DNA of 64,000 nt from Paenibacillus cymbidii. GTDB taxonomy: Bacteria; Bacillota; Bacilli; Paenibacillales; NBRC-103111. This document shows positions 52,394 through 60,889 of the stretch, one piece after another; position 1 is the stretch's first letter, and every line of letters starts with the position of its first letter. The position numbers and the translations under genes were made by a program. The DNA lies in the NCBI RefSeq assembly GCF_004764705.1, contig NZ_SHLX01000035.1:1-64000 (forward strand), given 5' to 3'. The notes under the pieces were generated by a model. It was not told where the DNA came from, searched no databases, and saw only the letters and a program-made list of their open reading frames with translations.

Positions 52394-53329
52394 TCACCAC
52401 ACCCCGTGTTCGCTGTATTTGCGCACAACCAGGTTCGCCGAGACGAGCAGGACGACGCCGACGACGTTTTTGAACAGGCCGACGGCGGCCGCGTAGTCCA
52501 GCTTGAACTGCGCCAGACCGGTCCGGTACACATACGTGTCGATGATGTCGCCCACCTCGTAAACGAGCGGGTTGTACAAGTTGAGAATCTGGTCGAAGCC
52601 GCCTTCCAGGATGTGCCCGAGCCGCAGCAGGAACAGCACGACGATTACCGGCATGATCGACGGAATCGTGATGTGAATCATTTTGCGCAGCCGGCTGGCG
52701 CCGTCGACATTGGCGGCTTCGTACAGATCGGGGGATATCGCCGTAATCGCGGCGATATAAATAATCGCGGCCCAGCCGACTTCCTTCCAGATGTCGCTTG
52801 CGATCATCACGGGAATGAAGTACGTCTTGCTCGCCAGAAAATGAATCGGTTCGCCGCCAAACAGCGTAACGACGTAATTGACGACGCCCCGCTGCGGGGA
52901 GACGATCTCGACGAGAATGCTGGCGGCAATGACCCAGGACATGAAGTGCGGCAAGTAGGAAATGCTCTGCGTCCATTTCTTGAACCGCGGATGGACGATT
53001 TCGTTCAGCAGCAGCGCGAACACGATCGGCGCGCCGAAGCCAAAGCATAATTTGAGACCCGAAATGATCAACGTATTGCGCAGCGCGCGCAAAAAGACGA
53101 AGTCCGTGAACAAGGTGCGGAAGTGCTCGAAGCGGTTCCAGTCGCTGCCTCCGATGCCGAGCGCCGGCTTAAAATCCTGAAAGGCGATCAGCACCCCGTA
53201 CATCGGCACGTAGCTGAACAGAAACAGATGGACGACCGGCAGCAGCAGCAGCGCGTACAGCAGCTTCATTCGTTTGACTCGTTTCCAGGTTTCGCGCCGG
53301 CTGGAAACCGCAGCTCCGTTCGTATTCAT
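52394..53329 (-). CDS. carbohydrate ABC permease (LplB-like)
   Basis: The 311-residue partner permease has six membrane segments, the LplB-type opening LLPVVHLFLFSYVPMYGVLIAFQDF, and the EAA-like loop YEAANVDGASRLRKMIHITIPSIMPV. It would import oligosaccharides delivered by the lipoprotein encoded 69 bases upstream. The gene is followed almost without gap by the second permease. Confidence 0.93.
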   Translation of the reverse strand: MNTNGAAVSSRRETWKRVKRMKLLYALLLLPVVHLFLFSYVPMYGVLIAFQDFKPALGIGGSDWNRFEHFRTLFTDFVFLRALRNTLIISGLKLCFGFGAPIVFALLLNEIVHPRFKKWTQSISYLPHFMSWVIAASILVEIVSPQRGVVNYVVTLFGGEPIHFLASKTYFIPVMIASDIWKEVGWAAIIYIAAITAISPDLYEAANVDGASRLRKMIHITIPSIMPVIVVLFLLRLGHILEGGFDQILNLYNPLVYEVGDIIDTYVYRTGLAQFKLDYAAAVGLFKNVVGVVLLVSANLVVRKYSEHGVW

Positions 53330-53398
53330 GCTTGTCGCCTCGCAATCGTCGGGCGCTCCGCCTTCATGCAGAACGGCGCGCCCTTGTAGGTGGAATCG

Positions 53399-55141
53399 TT
53401 ATTTCTTGAGCAGATCGGCCGTCTTCGGCGCTTTCCCGAGCTCGGCCATAATTTCGTTGCCGCCGGAGCTGTTCCAGCGCGTCACGTAATCGTCCCATGT
53501 GGAGGCGACGCCCACTTCGCCGGTAATCGACTTGAGCAAATATTCGTCCGTCATCGTCTTCAGCTTCTCGCCGTATTTGCCAATCAGATCGGCCGTCATC
53601 GTTTCCTTGAACAAGTCGAACCGAGCCGGCTGAATCATCAGCTTCATGCCTTTGTCCTTGTTGAAGAAGTAGTCGTTGACCAGCTTCATGACGTCCTTCG
53701 GCGTCTGGTACGTGAGCAGTTGCCGCGAAATGATGCCGAAGTTGTAGTAGCCGAGCCCGAACTTGTCGTCCGCATTGGAGCCGTTGATCGGCAGCGCGGC
53801 GGAATTGTACGGCTCGCCTTCCCAGTTGAAATGCGTGCCGAGCTCGCCGAAGCGCGACATGACGACGCCTTCCTTGTCGTAGTTGAGGTAATCGAACATT
53901 TGCAAGATGCGGATCAGCTTCTCGTCGGACACATCCTTGCGGATGATAAAATCATACCCGCCGAGCAGCGATACCGGACGGTACGCGGCGGCGCCTTGCT
54001 GGCCGTTATAGCCGATCTCCGGCGGCGTGAGCAAAATTTTCGCATTCGGGTCCTTGTCGAGCAGGTTGCCGGGCGGTCTTCCCGCGATCGGCTGCGACGC
54101 GGCGTTGTAGGCGGCTTGCGCGCTGCCGATTTTGCCGGTGCTGAACTTCTCCCACGCCTTGGCCCGGTTGAGCGTCACGAATTCGGGGTCGATGTACCCT
54201 TTTTTGTACCAATCGGCCATGAGCGTCAGGAAGTCCTTGTACTTCGTCGACGTGTTGAACGTCATCAGCTTGCCGTTCTCCTCGAGGTTCATGTCGAAGC
54301 CGGTGCCGGCACCGTCGACGCCGAGACCGAAGGCGCCCATATAGTTGGCCGCCCACCACGAGAACGTGTCGTTGTACGGCGTGAAGGCGTACGTGTCTTT
54401 TTTGCCGTTGCCGTCCGGGTCCTGATTGACCATGGCGTCGAAAATTTTCGCTTCCTCTTCCAGCGTAAACGCCTGGTCGGTGAAAAAAATGCGCGGGCGC
54501 ACGCCCGTCGTGCCGACCGGCTGCAGGTTGCCCTTCGGCTTGATGCCAAGCTTCTCCAGCCAGTCGAGCCGGTACACGGTGCCCCAGTTCAAGCCTTCGA
54601 CGCTCTGCGCGATGCCGATCAGCGACAAGTACTGATCCGTCTTGCCGGGCACGAGACTCATCTGCCAGCCGGGCGGGTTCTCGTCCAGCATCCTGGCATA
54701 ATTCGGCGCGTACCTCAGGATCATGTCCTTCGGAATGGCGCGCGACACGCCGTCGGCGTACAGCTTCTTCGCATCGTTCGCGGAGAAGAACGTCGCCTCG
54801 GGCAGCTCGCCCGAAGCCAGCATCAGATTGACCTGATCGCGGTTATTCACGTCGACCTTCTTGTTCTTCAGCTTGACGTTGAATTTCGCCTCCAGCTTCT
54901 GCTGCACATAGTTGTTGTCCTCGACCTTGCCTCTGGCGTTCGCCCCTACCCAGCTGATCTCCAGCGTCTTGGCCGCCGTTGCGGTCGGCACGGCAGACGC
55001 CGACGAACCGGCAGCCGCCGGCGGCGTCGCCGACGCGCCGCTCTCCTTGCCGCCGGACGAACAGGCGGCCGAAGTGCCGACGAGAGCCAGCGCGAGGCCG
55101 GCGGTCAACACCCGGTGCCGGCTGTTCTTTGTACCGATCAT
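53399..55141 (-). CDS. extracellular sugar-binding lipoprotein (LplA/LipO-like)
   Basis: The 580-residue protein has a lipoprotein signal ending SAAC (C27), a short Ser/Gly/Ala linker and a large cluster D-type solute-binding fold, including EISWVGANARGKVEDNNYVQQKLEAKFNV and YRLDWLEKLGIKPKG. Large (about 550-residue) LplA-type lipoproteins of Paenibacillus capture plant oligosaccharides. The ATG has GGGAGGG upstream. It lies directly downstream of the YesM-YesN pair, its probable activator. Confidence 0.92.
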   Translation of the reverse strand: MIGTKNSRHRVLTAGLALALVGTSAACSSGGKESGASATPPAAAGSSASAVPTATAAKTLEISWVGANARGKVEDNNYVQQKLEAKFNVKLKNKKVDVNNRDQVNLMLASGELPEATFFSANDAKKLYADGVSRAIPKDMILRYAPNYARMLDENPPGWQMSLVPGKTDQYLSLIGIAQSVEGLNWGTVYRLDWLEKLGIKPKGNLQPVGTTGVRPRIFFTDQAFTLEEEAKIFDAMVNQDPDGNGKKDTYAFTPYNDTFSWWAANYMGAFGLGVDGAGTGFDMNLEENGKLMTFNTSTKYKDFLTLMADWYKKGYIDPEFVTLNRAKAWEKFSTGKIGSAQAAYNAASQPIAGRPPGNLLDKDPNAKILLTPPEIGYNGQQGAAAYRPVSLLGGYDFIIRKDVSDEKLIRILQMFDYLNYDKEGVVMSRFGELGTHFNWEGEPYNSAALPINGSNADDKFGLGYYNFGIISRQLLTYQTPKDVMKLVNDYFFNKDKGMKLMIQPARFDLFKETMTADLIGKYGEKLKTMTDEYLLKSITGEVGVASTWDDYVTRWNSSGGNEIMAELGKAPKTADLLKK

Positions 55142-55252
55142 GCGGAACCCTCCCTAATCGTTATGCAAGCGCTTTATTATCTCCTGCATGACCATCTTAC
55201 CTTGCGAACCGTTGCCGCGAAGTCACGATCGTTGGCACAAGTTTCACGATCG

Positions 55253-57967
55253 TCACATGTTTGCCCCGGGCGAGTACGGAATCGTCATCGTCACGCGCGT
55301 GCCCGAGCCGAGCCGGCTGTCGATCGCCAGCCCGTAATCGTCGCCGTAATATAGCTTAAGCCGCTTGTTCACATTGTAAATACCGATGCCGTCGCCGCCC
55401 GTCTCCCCCAGCTTGCTCCTCACCTCATGCAGCCGGTCCTCGCTCATGCCGCTCCCGTTATCGCTCACCTCGATGACGATCCGATCGCCGCTGCGCCGCA
55501 CGTCCACCTCGATCGTGACTCCGACAGACGTATGCGGCATGCCGTGCTGAAACACATTTTCCAGCACCGGCTGCAGCACGAGTCGGACGATGCCGCATTC
55601 CCGCAGCTCCTCGTCCATCGTCCACCGGCACGCCAAATGGTCGCCATGCCGCTGCTCCATCAGCCGCACGTACGCCTGCACGCAGGCCATCTCCTCGCGC
55701 AGCGGAACGATCGGCCGGTCGTGGCCCATCATGTAGCGGAACAGCCCGCTCAGCAGATGAATCATTTCCGCCGCCTTGTCGTTGTCCCGCTTCTCCACCG
55801 TATAGAGCAAGCTTTCCAACGTGTTGTACAGGAAGTGCGGGTTGATCTGCGCCTGCAAGGCAAACAGCAACGATTCCCGCTTCTCGAATTCGAGCCGCAG
55901 CTGCCGGCGGCCCGCGATCAACGACTCGTCGACCAGCGTCTCGATGCGATCGAGCATGCGGTTGTACGTTTGACTGAGCTGGTCCACTTCCTCGATGCCG
56001 TAGGTGCGGACGCTGCGCTGCTCCGGTTGCGCCTCTTCCAGTCCGGCCAGACCCAGCCGGCGGAACGGATGGACAAGATAGCGCGTCATCAGGTAGGCGA
56101 ACAGCAGCGCCAGCAGCAGCAAGGCGAGTACGATCGAAATGTCGTCGTAGATAAGCGCCAGCGTCTGCTCGCGCACGGCCGCGCCGTCGAATTCGGAGAC
56201 GAAGTACCACGGCACGTGCTGCAGCTTCGCCTGAAAGCGGTACTTCTCGTCGTCCGTCCGGACATCGTCCTTGTCGCCGATGCGGCCGGCGTCCGAATGG
56301 GAGACGATGGTGCCGGCCTCGTCGACAATATAGGCGCTGCTGTTGTTTTCCTTGAAATCGGCGTACAGCGCGGACAGAAACAAGCTGTTCACGTCGAGCC
56401 GGATCATGCCGGACGGGGGCAGGCTCGGGCTGGAGTTGTAGACGTCCATGCCGAGCCGGATGTACGACGCGCCGCTGCGATCGGCGACAAGATCGTATTC
56501 GAGCCCGGAGGAGGAACGCTGCATGGAAGCGAGCGTACGCTCGCTGGTGTTCTGCAAGGGGTAGAAGTTGGAATAGACGAGCCGGCTGCCGCTGTCGTAA
56601 ATGCTGATCGTGTCGCGCGAGATGCCCAAATATTCGTTCTGGCGAATCCAGCGCGAGATGTCGGCGTCTTGATCGTCCGCTCCGTCTGTCAGCAGACGGC
56701 GGATGAACGGGTCATAGCTGATGCGGGCCAGGCCGACGGACTTCTGATCGATAAACTGCTCGATCCGGTGCGCCGTATTGTCGAAGAGGGTCGCGTAAGA
56801 AGCGCGCAATTCTTCGCCGACCATGTGCCGGGATTGCACGTAGAAGCCGGCGATGAAGAAGACGACAGGCAGCAGAATAGTGACGGCGAAATACAGGAAC
56901 AGCCGCGCGTGCAGCGACAGTGCGGGCTTCTCCGCCGGCTTGACCAGGCGGTCGCCGAGCGTGTCGTAATGGCGCATTTGCCGCAGGAAGCGGAGAATCG
57001 GACGCAGCAGCGCGCCGGACACGAGCGGAGCGACGAGAACGGAGAGCAGCGCGCTTGCCGCGAGCGTCAGCAGGAGGAGCTTCACCATGAGCGACGCCTG
57101 CTTGCGCTGAACGGAGACGTTCTCCTCGTACACGAGGGTGAAGCCGTAAGGAGCAAGCCTTCTCACGGTAACCGAGCTTGTTGTCGCGCCGATCTGTCCT
57201 TCCCGGTAGTCGCCTTCCGGCAATTCGGCATAATGCGCCAACTTGCTGCCGTCGATATGGCGGCCGACGAAAATAGGCGCGTTCGTCCGATCGAGCAGCA
57301 CCATGTTGTCGCCGTACGGAATGTGCTCGCGGAAAAAAGCGCCGTCCAGCTTAAGCAGCAAGCTGCCGGCTTCCGGCCTCGTTTCGTCCGCAAGCCTGCT
57401 CCACAGATACGGCGTTGCGTTCGCACGGTCCAGCGCCTCGTGCAGCCTGGGATCCGCGATTTCGTCCGGTGCGGGATCGAAGAAGCGGTACGTTTCTCCG
57501 GCGTTGACGAACAGGACGGCCGGCTCTCCCGGCTTGTACGCCCGCAGCGGCAAGTTGGCGGAATACAAGCGGTCCGAGCTGTATTGCGTGCTGCCGGTCT
57601 GAATCAGCAAGCTGCCGAAGAACGGATTGTCTTTCTTCAGGTTAAACAGCAGCGTCTCCAAATCGCCCGCCGTACGCGCCATCGTGACGGCATCGGCACC
57701 GCCCTCTTCGAGCAGGCGAAGATAAGCAAGCAACCGCTCGTCGATGCGCAGATGTTCCATCACGTCGAACGCATCGTTCAGACTGCGGCTCGCGTCGAAT
57801 TGGATTTGGCTCACTTTGATCGATTGGATATGGTCCATCTTGTCCTGAATGAACGACTTGACCCTGTAATCGTACAGCGCGCCGATCGTCAGCAGCAGCG
57901 CCAGCACGACGGAGAGCGAGAACAAGAGCAGGAAGCGGCTGAATTTCAGCTTGCGCCGGATCGCCAT
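55253..57967 (-). CDS. YesM-type sensor histidine kinase with double sensor region
   Basis: The 904-residue kinase is about 300 residues longer than usual YesM proteins. It has four membrane segments (near 10-30, 295-315, 365-385 and 620-645), so two separate outside regions of about 260 and 230 residues. Only the second carries a Cache-like sequence (SAYIVDEAGTIVSHSD). HAMP (MTRYLVHPFRRLG), the acceptor histidine in NPHFLYNTLESLLY and the ATP-binding NGSGMSEDRL follow. The ATG at 57967 has GGGAGGTAG upstream and lies four bases after the YesN stop. Confidence 0.92.
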   Translation of the reverse strand: MAIRRKLKFSRFLLLFSLSVVLALLLTIGALYDYRVKSFIQDKMDHIQSIKVSQIQFDASRSLNDAFDVMEHLRIDERLLAYLRLLEEGGADAVTMARTAGDLETLLFNLKKDNPFFGSLLIQTGSTQYSSDRLYSANLPLRAYKPGEPAVLFVNAGETYRFFDPAPDEIADPRLHEALDRANATPYLWSRLADETRPEAGSLLLKLDGAFFREHIPYGDNMVLLDRTNAPIFVGRHIDGSKLAHYAELPEGDYREGQIGATTSSVTVRRLAPYGFTLVYEENVSVQRKQASLMVKLLLLTLAASALLSVLVAPLVSGALLRPILRFLRQMRHYDTLGDRLVKPAEKPALSLHARLFLYFAVTILLPVVFFIAGFYVQSRHMVGEELRASYATLFDNTAHRIEQFIDQKSVGLARISYDPFIRRLLTDGADDQDADISRWIRQNEYLGISRDTISIYDSGSRLVYSNFYPLQNTSERTLASMQRSSSGLEYDLVADRSGASYIRLGMDVYNSSPSLPPSGMIRLDVNSLFLSALYADFKENNSSAYIVDEAGTIVSHSDAGRIGDKDDVRTDDEKYRFQAKLQHVPWYFVSEFDGAAVREQTLALIYDDISIVLALLLLALLFAYLMTRYLVHPFRRLGLAGLEEAQPEQRSVRTYGIEEVDQLSQTYNRMLDRIETLVDESLIAGRRQLRLEFEKRESLLFALQAQINPHFLYNTLESLLYTVEKRDNDKAAEMIHLLSGLFRYMMGHDRPIVPLREEMACVQAYVRLMEQRHGDHLACRWTMDEELRECGIVRLVLQPVLENVFQHGMPHTSVGVTIEVDVRRSGDRIVIEVSDNGSGMSEDRLHEVRSKLGETGGDGIGIYNVNKRLKLYYGDDYGLAIDSRLGSGTRVTMTIPYSPGANM

Positions 57968-57971
57968 GCCG

Positions 57972-59570
57972 CTACCTCCCGCCACGGGTGCGGTTGATGC
58001 GGAATACGAGCGGCGTCACGCCGACCACCTTCTTGAACATACGATTGAAATAAGGGAGATTCGGGAAGCCGACCTGCTCCGATATTTGGAATATTTTATC
58101 GTCGGATTGCAGGATAAGCCGGGCCGCCTTCTCGATGCGAATCCGGTTGACGTAATCGATGAAGTTTTCGCCGGTTTCTTTTTTGAACAGCGAGCTGAAA
58201 TATTTCATATTGAGATGAAGAAACGAGGAGACGTCCTCGATCATAATTTTGCCGGCATAATTCGTTTCCACGTATTGTTTGGCCGCCTGCACGTAGCGGT
58301 TCACTGTCTGGTCGCGGAAAGGCTGCTCCGCTCTCGCTGCAATCGCTTCCAATTGTCGCTTGAACAAGGTCCGCAACGATTGCAGCGTATCGGCCATCTG
58401 GATCGCTTCGACCGCGGCGGGCTTGTCGGGGAAACGGCCGGTCGCCTGCCGCTCCTGGAGCAGCCTATCGAGCGCGAATATCGCATCGAGGCAGCGCAGC
58501 CGAATATCGGCGATGCGCTCCGGCCGCGAATCGTCCAGCAGGTCGAAGAGCGCTCCCGTCAGGCGGGACGCTTCCGCGGAGCGGCCGTCCGCCACAGCCA
58601 GCGCAAGCGCGTCCGTCGTTTGCCGCAGCCGGTCCTCGCGCCGATCCGCAGTTTGCGGCGCGGCCGCCTCCGGCGAGCCGGGCAAGTCCTGGCGGAACAG
58701 CACGGCGTCGGCGCCGCGGAAGAAACGGGCGCCGAGCGCATAGATCGCTTCCGCGAACGAGGCGGCGACGGCTCCGGCGCCCCCGTGCATGTTGCCGACG
58801 CCGAACGTCATGCCGCCGCTCGCCGCTTCCTGTCCGGCGGAGCCTGCGCGGAACAGCTCCTGCAGCTCCTGCAGCGGGCGAAGCAGCTCCGCCTTCCCGA
58901 TCGGGTGCGCGTCAAACACGAACAGCACGAGCCGGTTGCCGTATACGATGGCAAGAGCCGAACGAAGCGCTTGCAGGCGGCTCGCCGCCTGGCGGAACGA
59001 GTGCAGCGCCGCATACAGCGGCGACAGCTCGGACGGCTGATGGAACGCGCAGACGACGACGCGGACATAGCCGTCTCCGCTTCCTTCGCGCATCGCAGCC
59101 GGCAGCAGCTTTCGCTCCTCCGCATCGAGCGATTCGCCGCGCAGCAGCTTGGCCAGCGCCGCTTCGGTCCGGTCCGGCGCATGGGGAAGCCGCTCCCGGC
59201 GCCATTCGTCCGCAACGCTGCGCACCAGCTCCGCGAGGTCCGCCTTCGCCACCGGCTTGAGCAAGTATCCTTTCACTCCGTAGCGGATCGCTTCCTGCGC
59301 GTAGGTAAAATCGGTATAGGCGCTCATGACGATGACCTTCGTTTCCAGCCGGTGGATGTGCATACGCTCCGCCAGCTCGAGTCCGCTCATGATCGGCATG
59401 CGGATGTCGGTCAGCACAAGATCGATCGACCCGGTCCGGGCGAGCTCCCACGCCTGCTCCCCGTTATGGGCCGTTTCCACGGCATCGATGCCGAATTCCG
59501 CCCAAGGCAGCAGCTCCTTCATCCGCTCGCATACGCGACTCTCATCGTCTACAATCAGCAATCGGCGCAT
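57972..59570 (-). CDS. YesN-type response regulator (AraC output)
   Basis: The 532-residue regulator has a receiver domain (LIVDDESRVCERM, phospho-acceptor in DLVLTDIRMPIMSG, KPV lysine), a long middle region and a C-terminal AraC double helix-turn-helix (EDVSSFLHLNMKYFSSLFKKETGENFIDYVNRIR; SEQVGFPNLPYFNRMFKKVVG). It is the partner of the YesM kinase and should activate the transporter operon. The ATG at 59570 follows CAGGAGG. Confidence 0.95.
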   Translation of the reverse strand: MRRLLIVDDESRVCERMKELLPWAEFGIDAVETAHNGEQAWELARTGSIDLVLTDIRMPIMSGLELAERMHIHRLETKVIVMSAYTDFTYAQEAIRYGVKGYLLKPVAKADLAELVRSVADEWRRERLPHAPDRTEAALAKLLRGESLDAEERKLLPAAMREGSGDGYVRVVVCAFHQPSELSPLYAALHSFRQAASRLQALRSALAIVYGNRLVLFVFDAHPIGKAELLRPLQELQELFRAGSAGQEAASGGMTFGVGNMHGGAGAVAASFAEAIYALGARFFRGADAVLFRQDLPGSPEAAAPQTADRREDRLRQTTDALALAVADGRSAEASRLTGALFDLLDDSRPERIADIRLRCLDAIFALDRLLQERQATGRFPDKPAAVEAIQMADTLQSLRTLFKRQLEAIAARAEQPFRDQTVNRYVQAAKQYVETNYAGKIMIEDVSSFLHLNMKYFSSLFKKETGENFIDYVNRIRIEKAARLILQSDDKIFQISEQVGFPNLPYFNRMFKKVVGVTPLVFRINRTRGGR

Positions 59571-59778
59571 TGGCGCAACCTCCTGTTGCCTTGCATAAAT
59601 GCAGCATATACTTTCGACATCGTTCGACGCGAGTCCTTGTCCATCCCCCGCTTCCGGCGTTTGCGGAACGATCGATCCGCTCATTGTAGCACGTGATGCG
59701 TCCTGATGGATGCACGATTGTCAGCCGATACGATACGATTTCCACTACATGTGGAATACGCATTGTAGCGATAAATAT

Positions 59779-59805
59779 AAAAACCCGCTTCTGCGGCGGG
59801 TTTCT
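59779..59805 (-). terminator. terminator after the SLH pseudogene
   Basis: On the minus strand AAACCCGCCGCAG and AGCGGGTTTTT form a hairpin with a T tract, 28 bases beyond the stop. Confidence 0.85.
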
Positions 59806-59832
59806 TTCGGTATCCGGAAATGCTTTGTTTCG

Positions 59833-60690
59833 CTACTTGATGAAAGCGACCGCTCGCAGCATCCTGCCCAGTATTGCGGCCGCTTCGGCGCGAGTCGCTT
59901 GCGCCGCCGGAGCGAAGCTGCCGTCCGGCCGACCGATGACAAGGCCGGTTTGAAGAGCAACCCCCACCGCGTCGCGGGCCCAGTTTGAAATAGCGGCACT
60001 GTCGGTAAAGCTCATTTCCGACGACGAGAGATTCGTTTGCGCGCCGGCAAACTTCAGTCGCCGTCGACCCATGCCGCCGTTGCATCGGCCGCATCGATGC
60101 CGCTGTCGACAACGATGATACGAGTGACGTACGTACCGTCAAAATCCGCCAACGGTACGCCGTTTATGCTAACGGAGTCCTCGATCGGATGATCGATCAG
60201 CTGACGCGCGCCCTGCCGCTCGGCTTCATCGGCTATGCGTCCGGCCGCTTTGCCGGTCAGCGGAACGATTGTGACCGTAACTGTAGCATCGCGCAGTATC
60301 GACGCCAGGACGCGCAAAGGCAAGCTGTACGATGCTCCATCCGCACGAATGTGGATAACGGCCTGCGGTGAACGGCCTGCGGCATCGATCAAAGCTGCAG
60401 CCGGGAGGTCGACGCGCAGAATGGAATCCCCGTTCGTTGCCTCGATCGATGCCGACGAACCTCCGGTTGCGGTAAATGCCGCCGCCAATTGGTCCTCGTT
60501 TACCGTCGCACGCGTGACGGATTGTCCGTCGGATGTCGTTTCGTGCGTCACCGTTGGCACGATGCTAACGTTCCCCGGTATGGGAGGGGTTGGCGCAGAT
60601 GAGCCGTTTGGCGTCGCAGCCAGCAGCACCGCCAGGGCAAGGAGCAGCCGACCTATCTTAAAATATCCATCACCACCAACGATAACAACG
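59833..60690 (-). pseudogene. S-layer-homology surface protein, internally deleted
   Basis: Three pieces of one surface protein gene lie in order. The 5-prime end at about 60690 has ATG GAT ATT TTA, but a run of four T puts the signal peptide (KIGRLLLALAVLLAAT) out of frame; five T would restore it. A 190-codon region (60629-60054; LRVDLPAAALI, RADGASYSLPLRVLASIL) follows. It then breaks at WVDGD and continues in another frame at LKFAGAQTNLSS with a single SLH repeat (NWARDAVGVALQTGLVIG) to 59833. Intact relatives have about three SLH repeats, so a large deletion is likely. Confidence 0.8.
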
Positions 60691-60816
60691 CCAGGTTAAA
60701 CGGGGGTAAATCGTGTCAACGGAATCGAATTAGGCAGAAAAATGTTGCCGATTCGTCACAAAAAGGCGCAATTCGGTGAATAAGGCGTGATGTGGGGGCT
60801 TTTCACTCCGTACAAA

Positions 60817-60857
60817 CGAATACCGTCCGATTGCGCTTGCTTATCGGACGGTATTCG
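60817..60857. terminator. 15-bp perfect hairpin, probable terminator of the rhamnosidase gene
   Basis: CGAATACCGTCCGAT and ATCGGACGGTATTCG are exact inverse complements around an 11-base loop. On the minus strand TTTG follows. It lies 33 bases beyond the rhamnosidase stop. Confidence 0.75.
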
Positions 60858-60889
60858 TAAGTGCAACCGGCTTTGGCCGTCGGTATATG

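Noticed and set aside
55427-57997. An 856-codon plus-strand open frame
   Set aside because: Antisense shadow of the YesM kinase gene with no start signal or domain.
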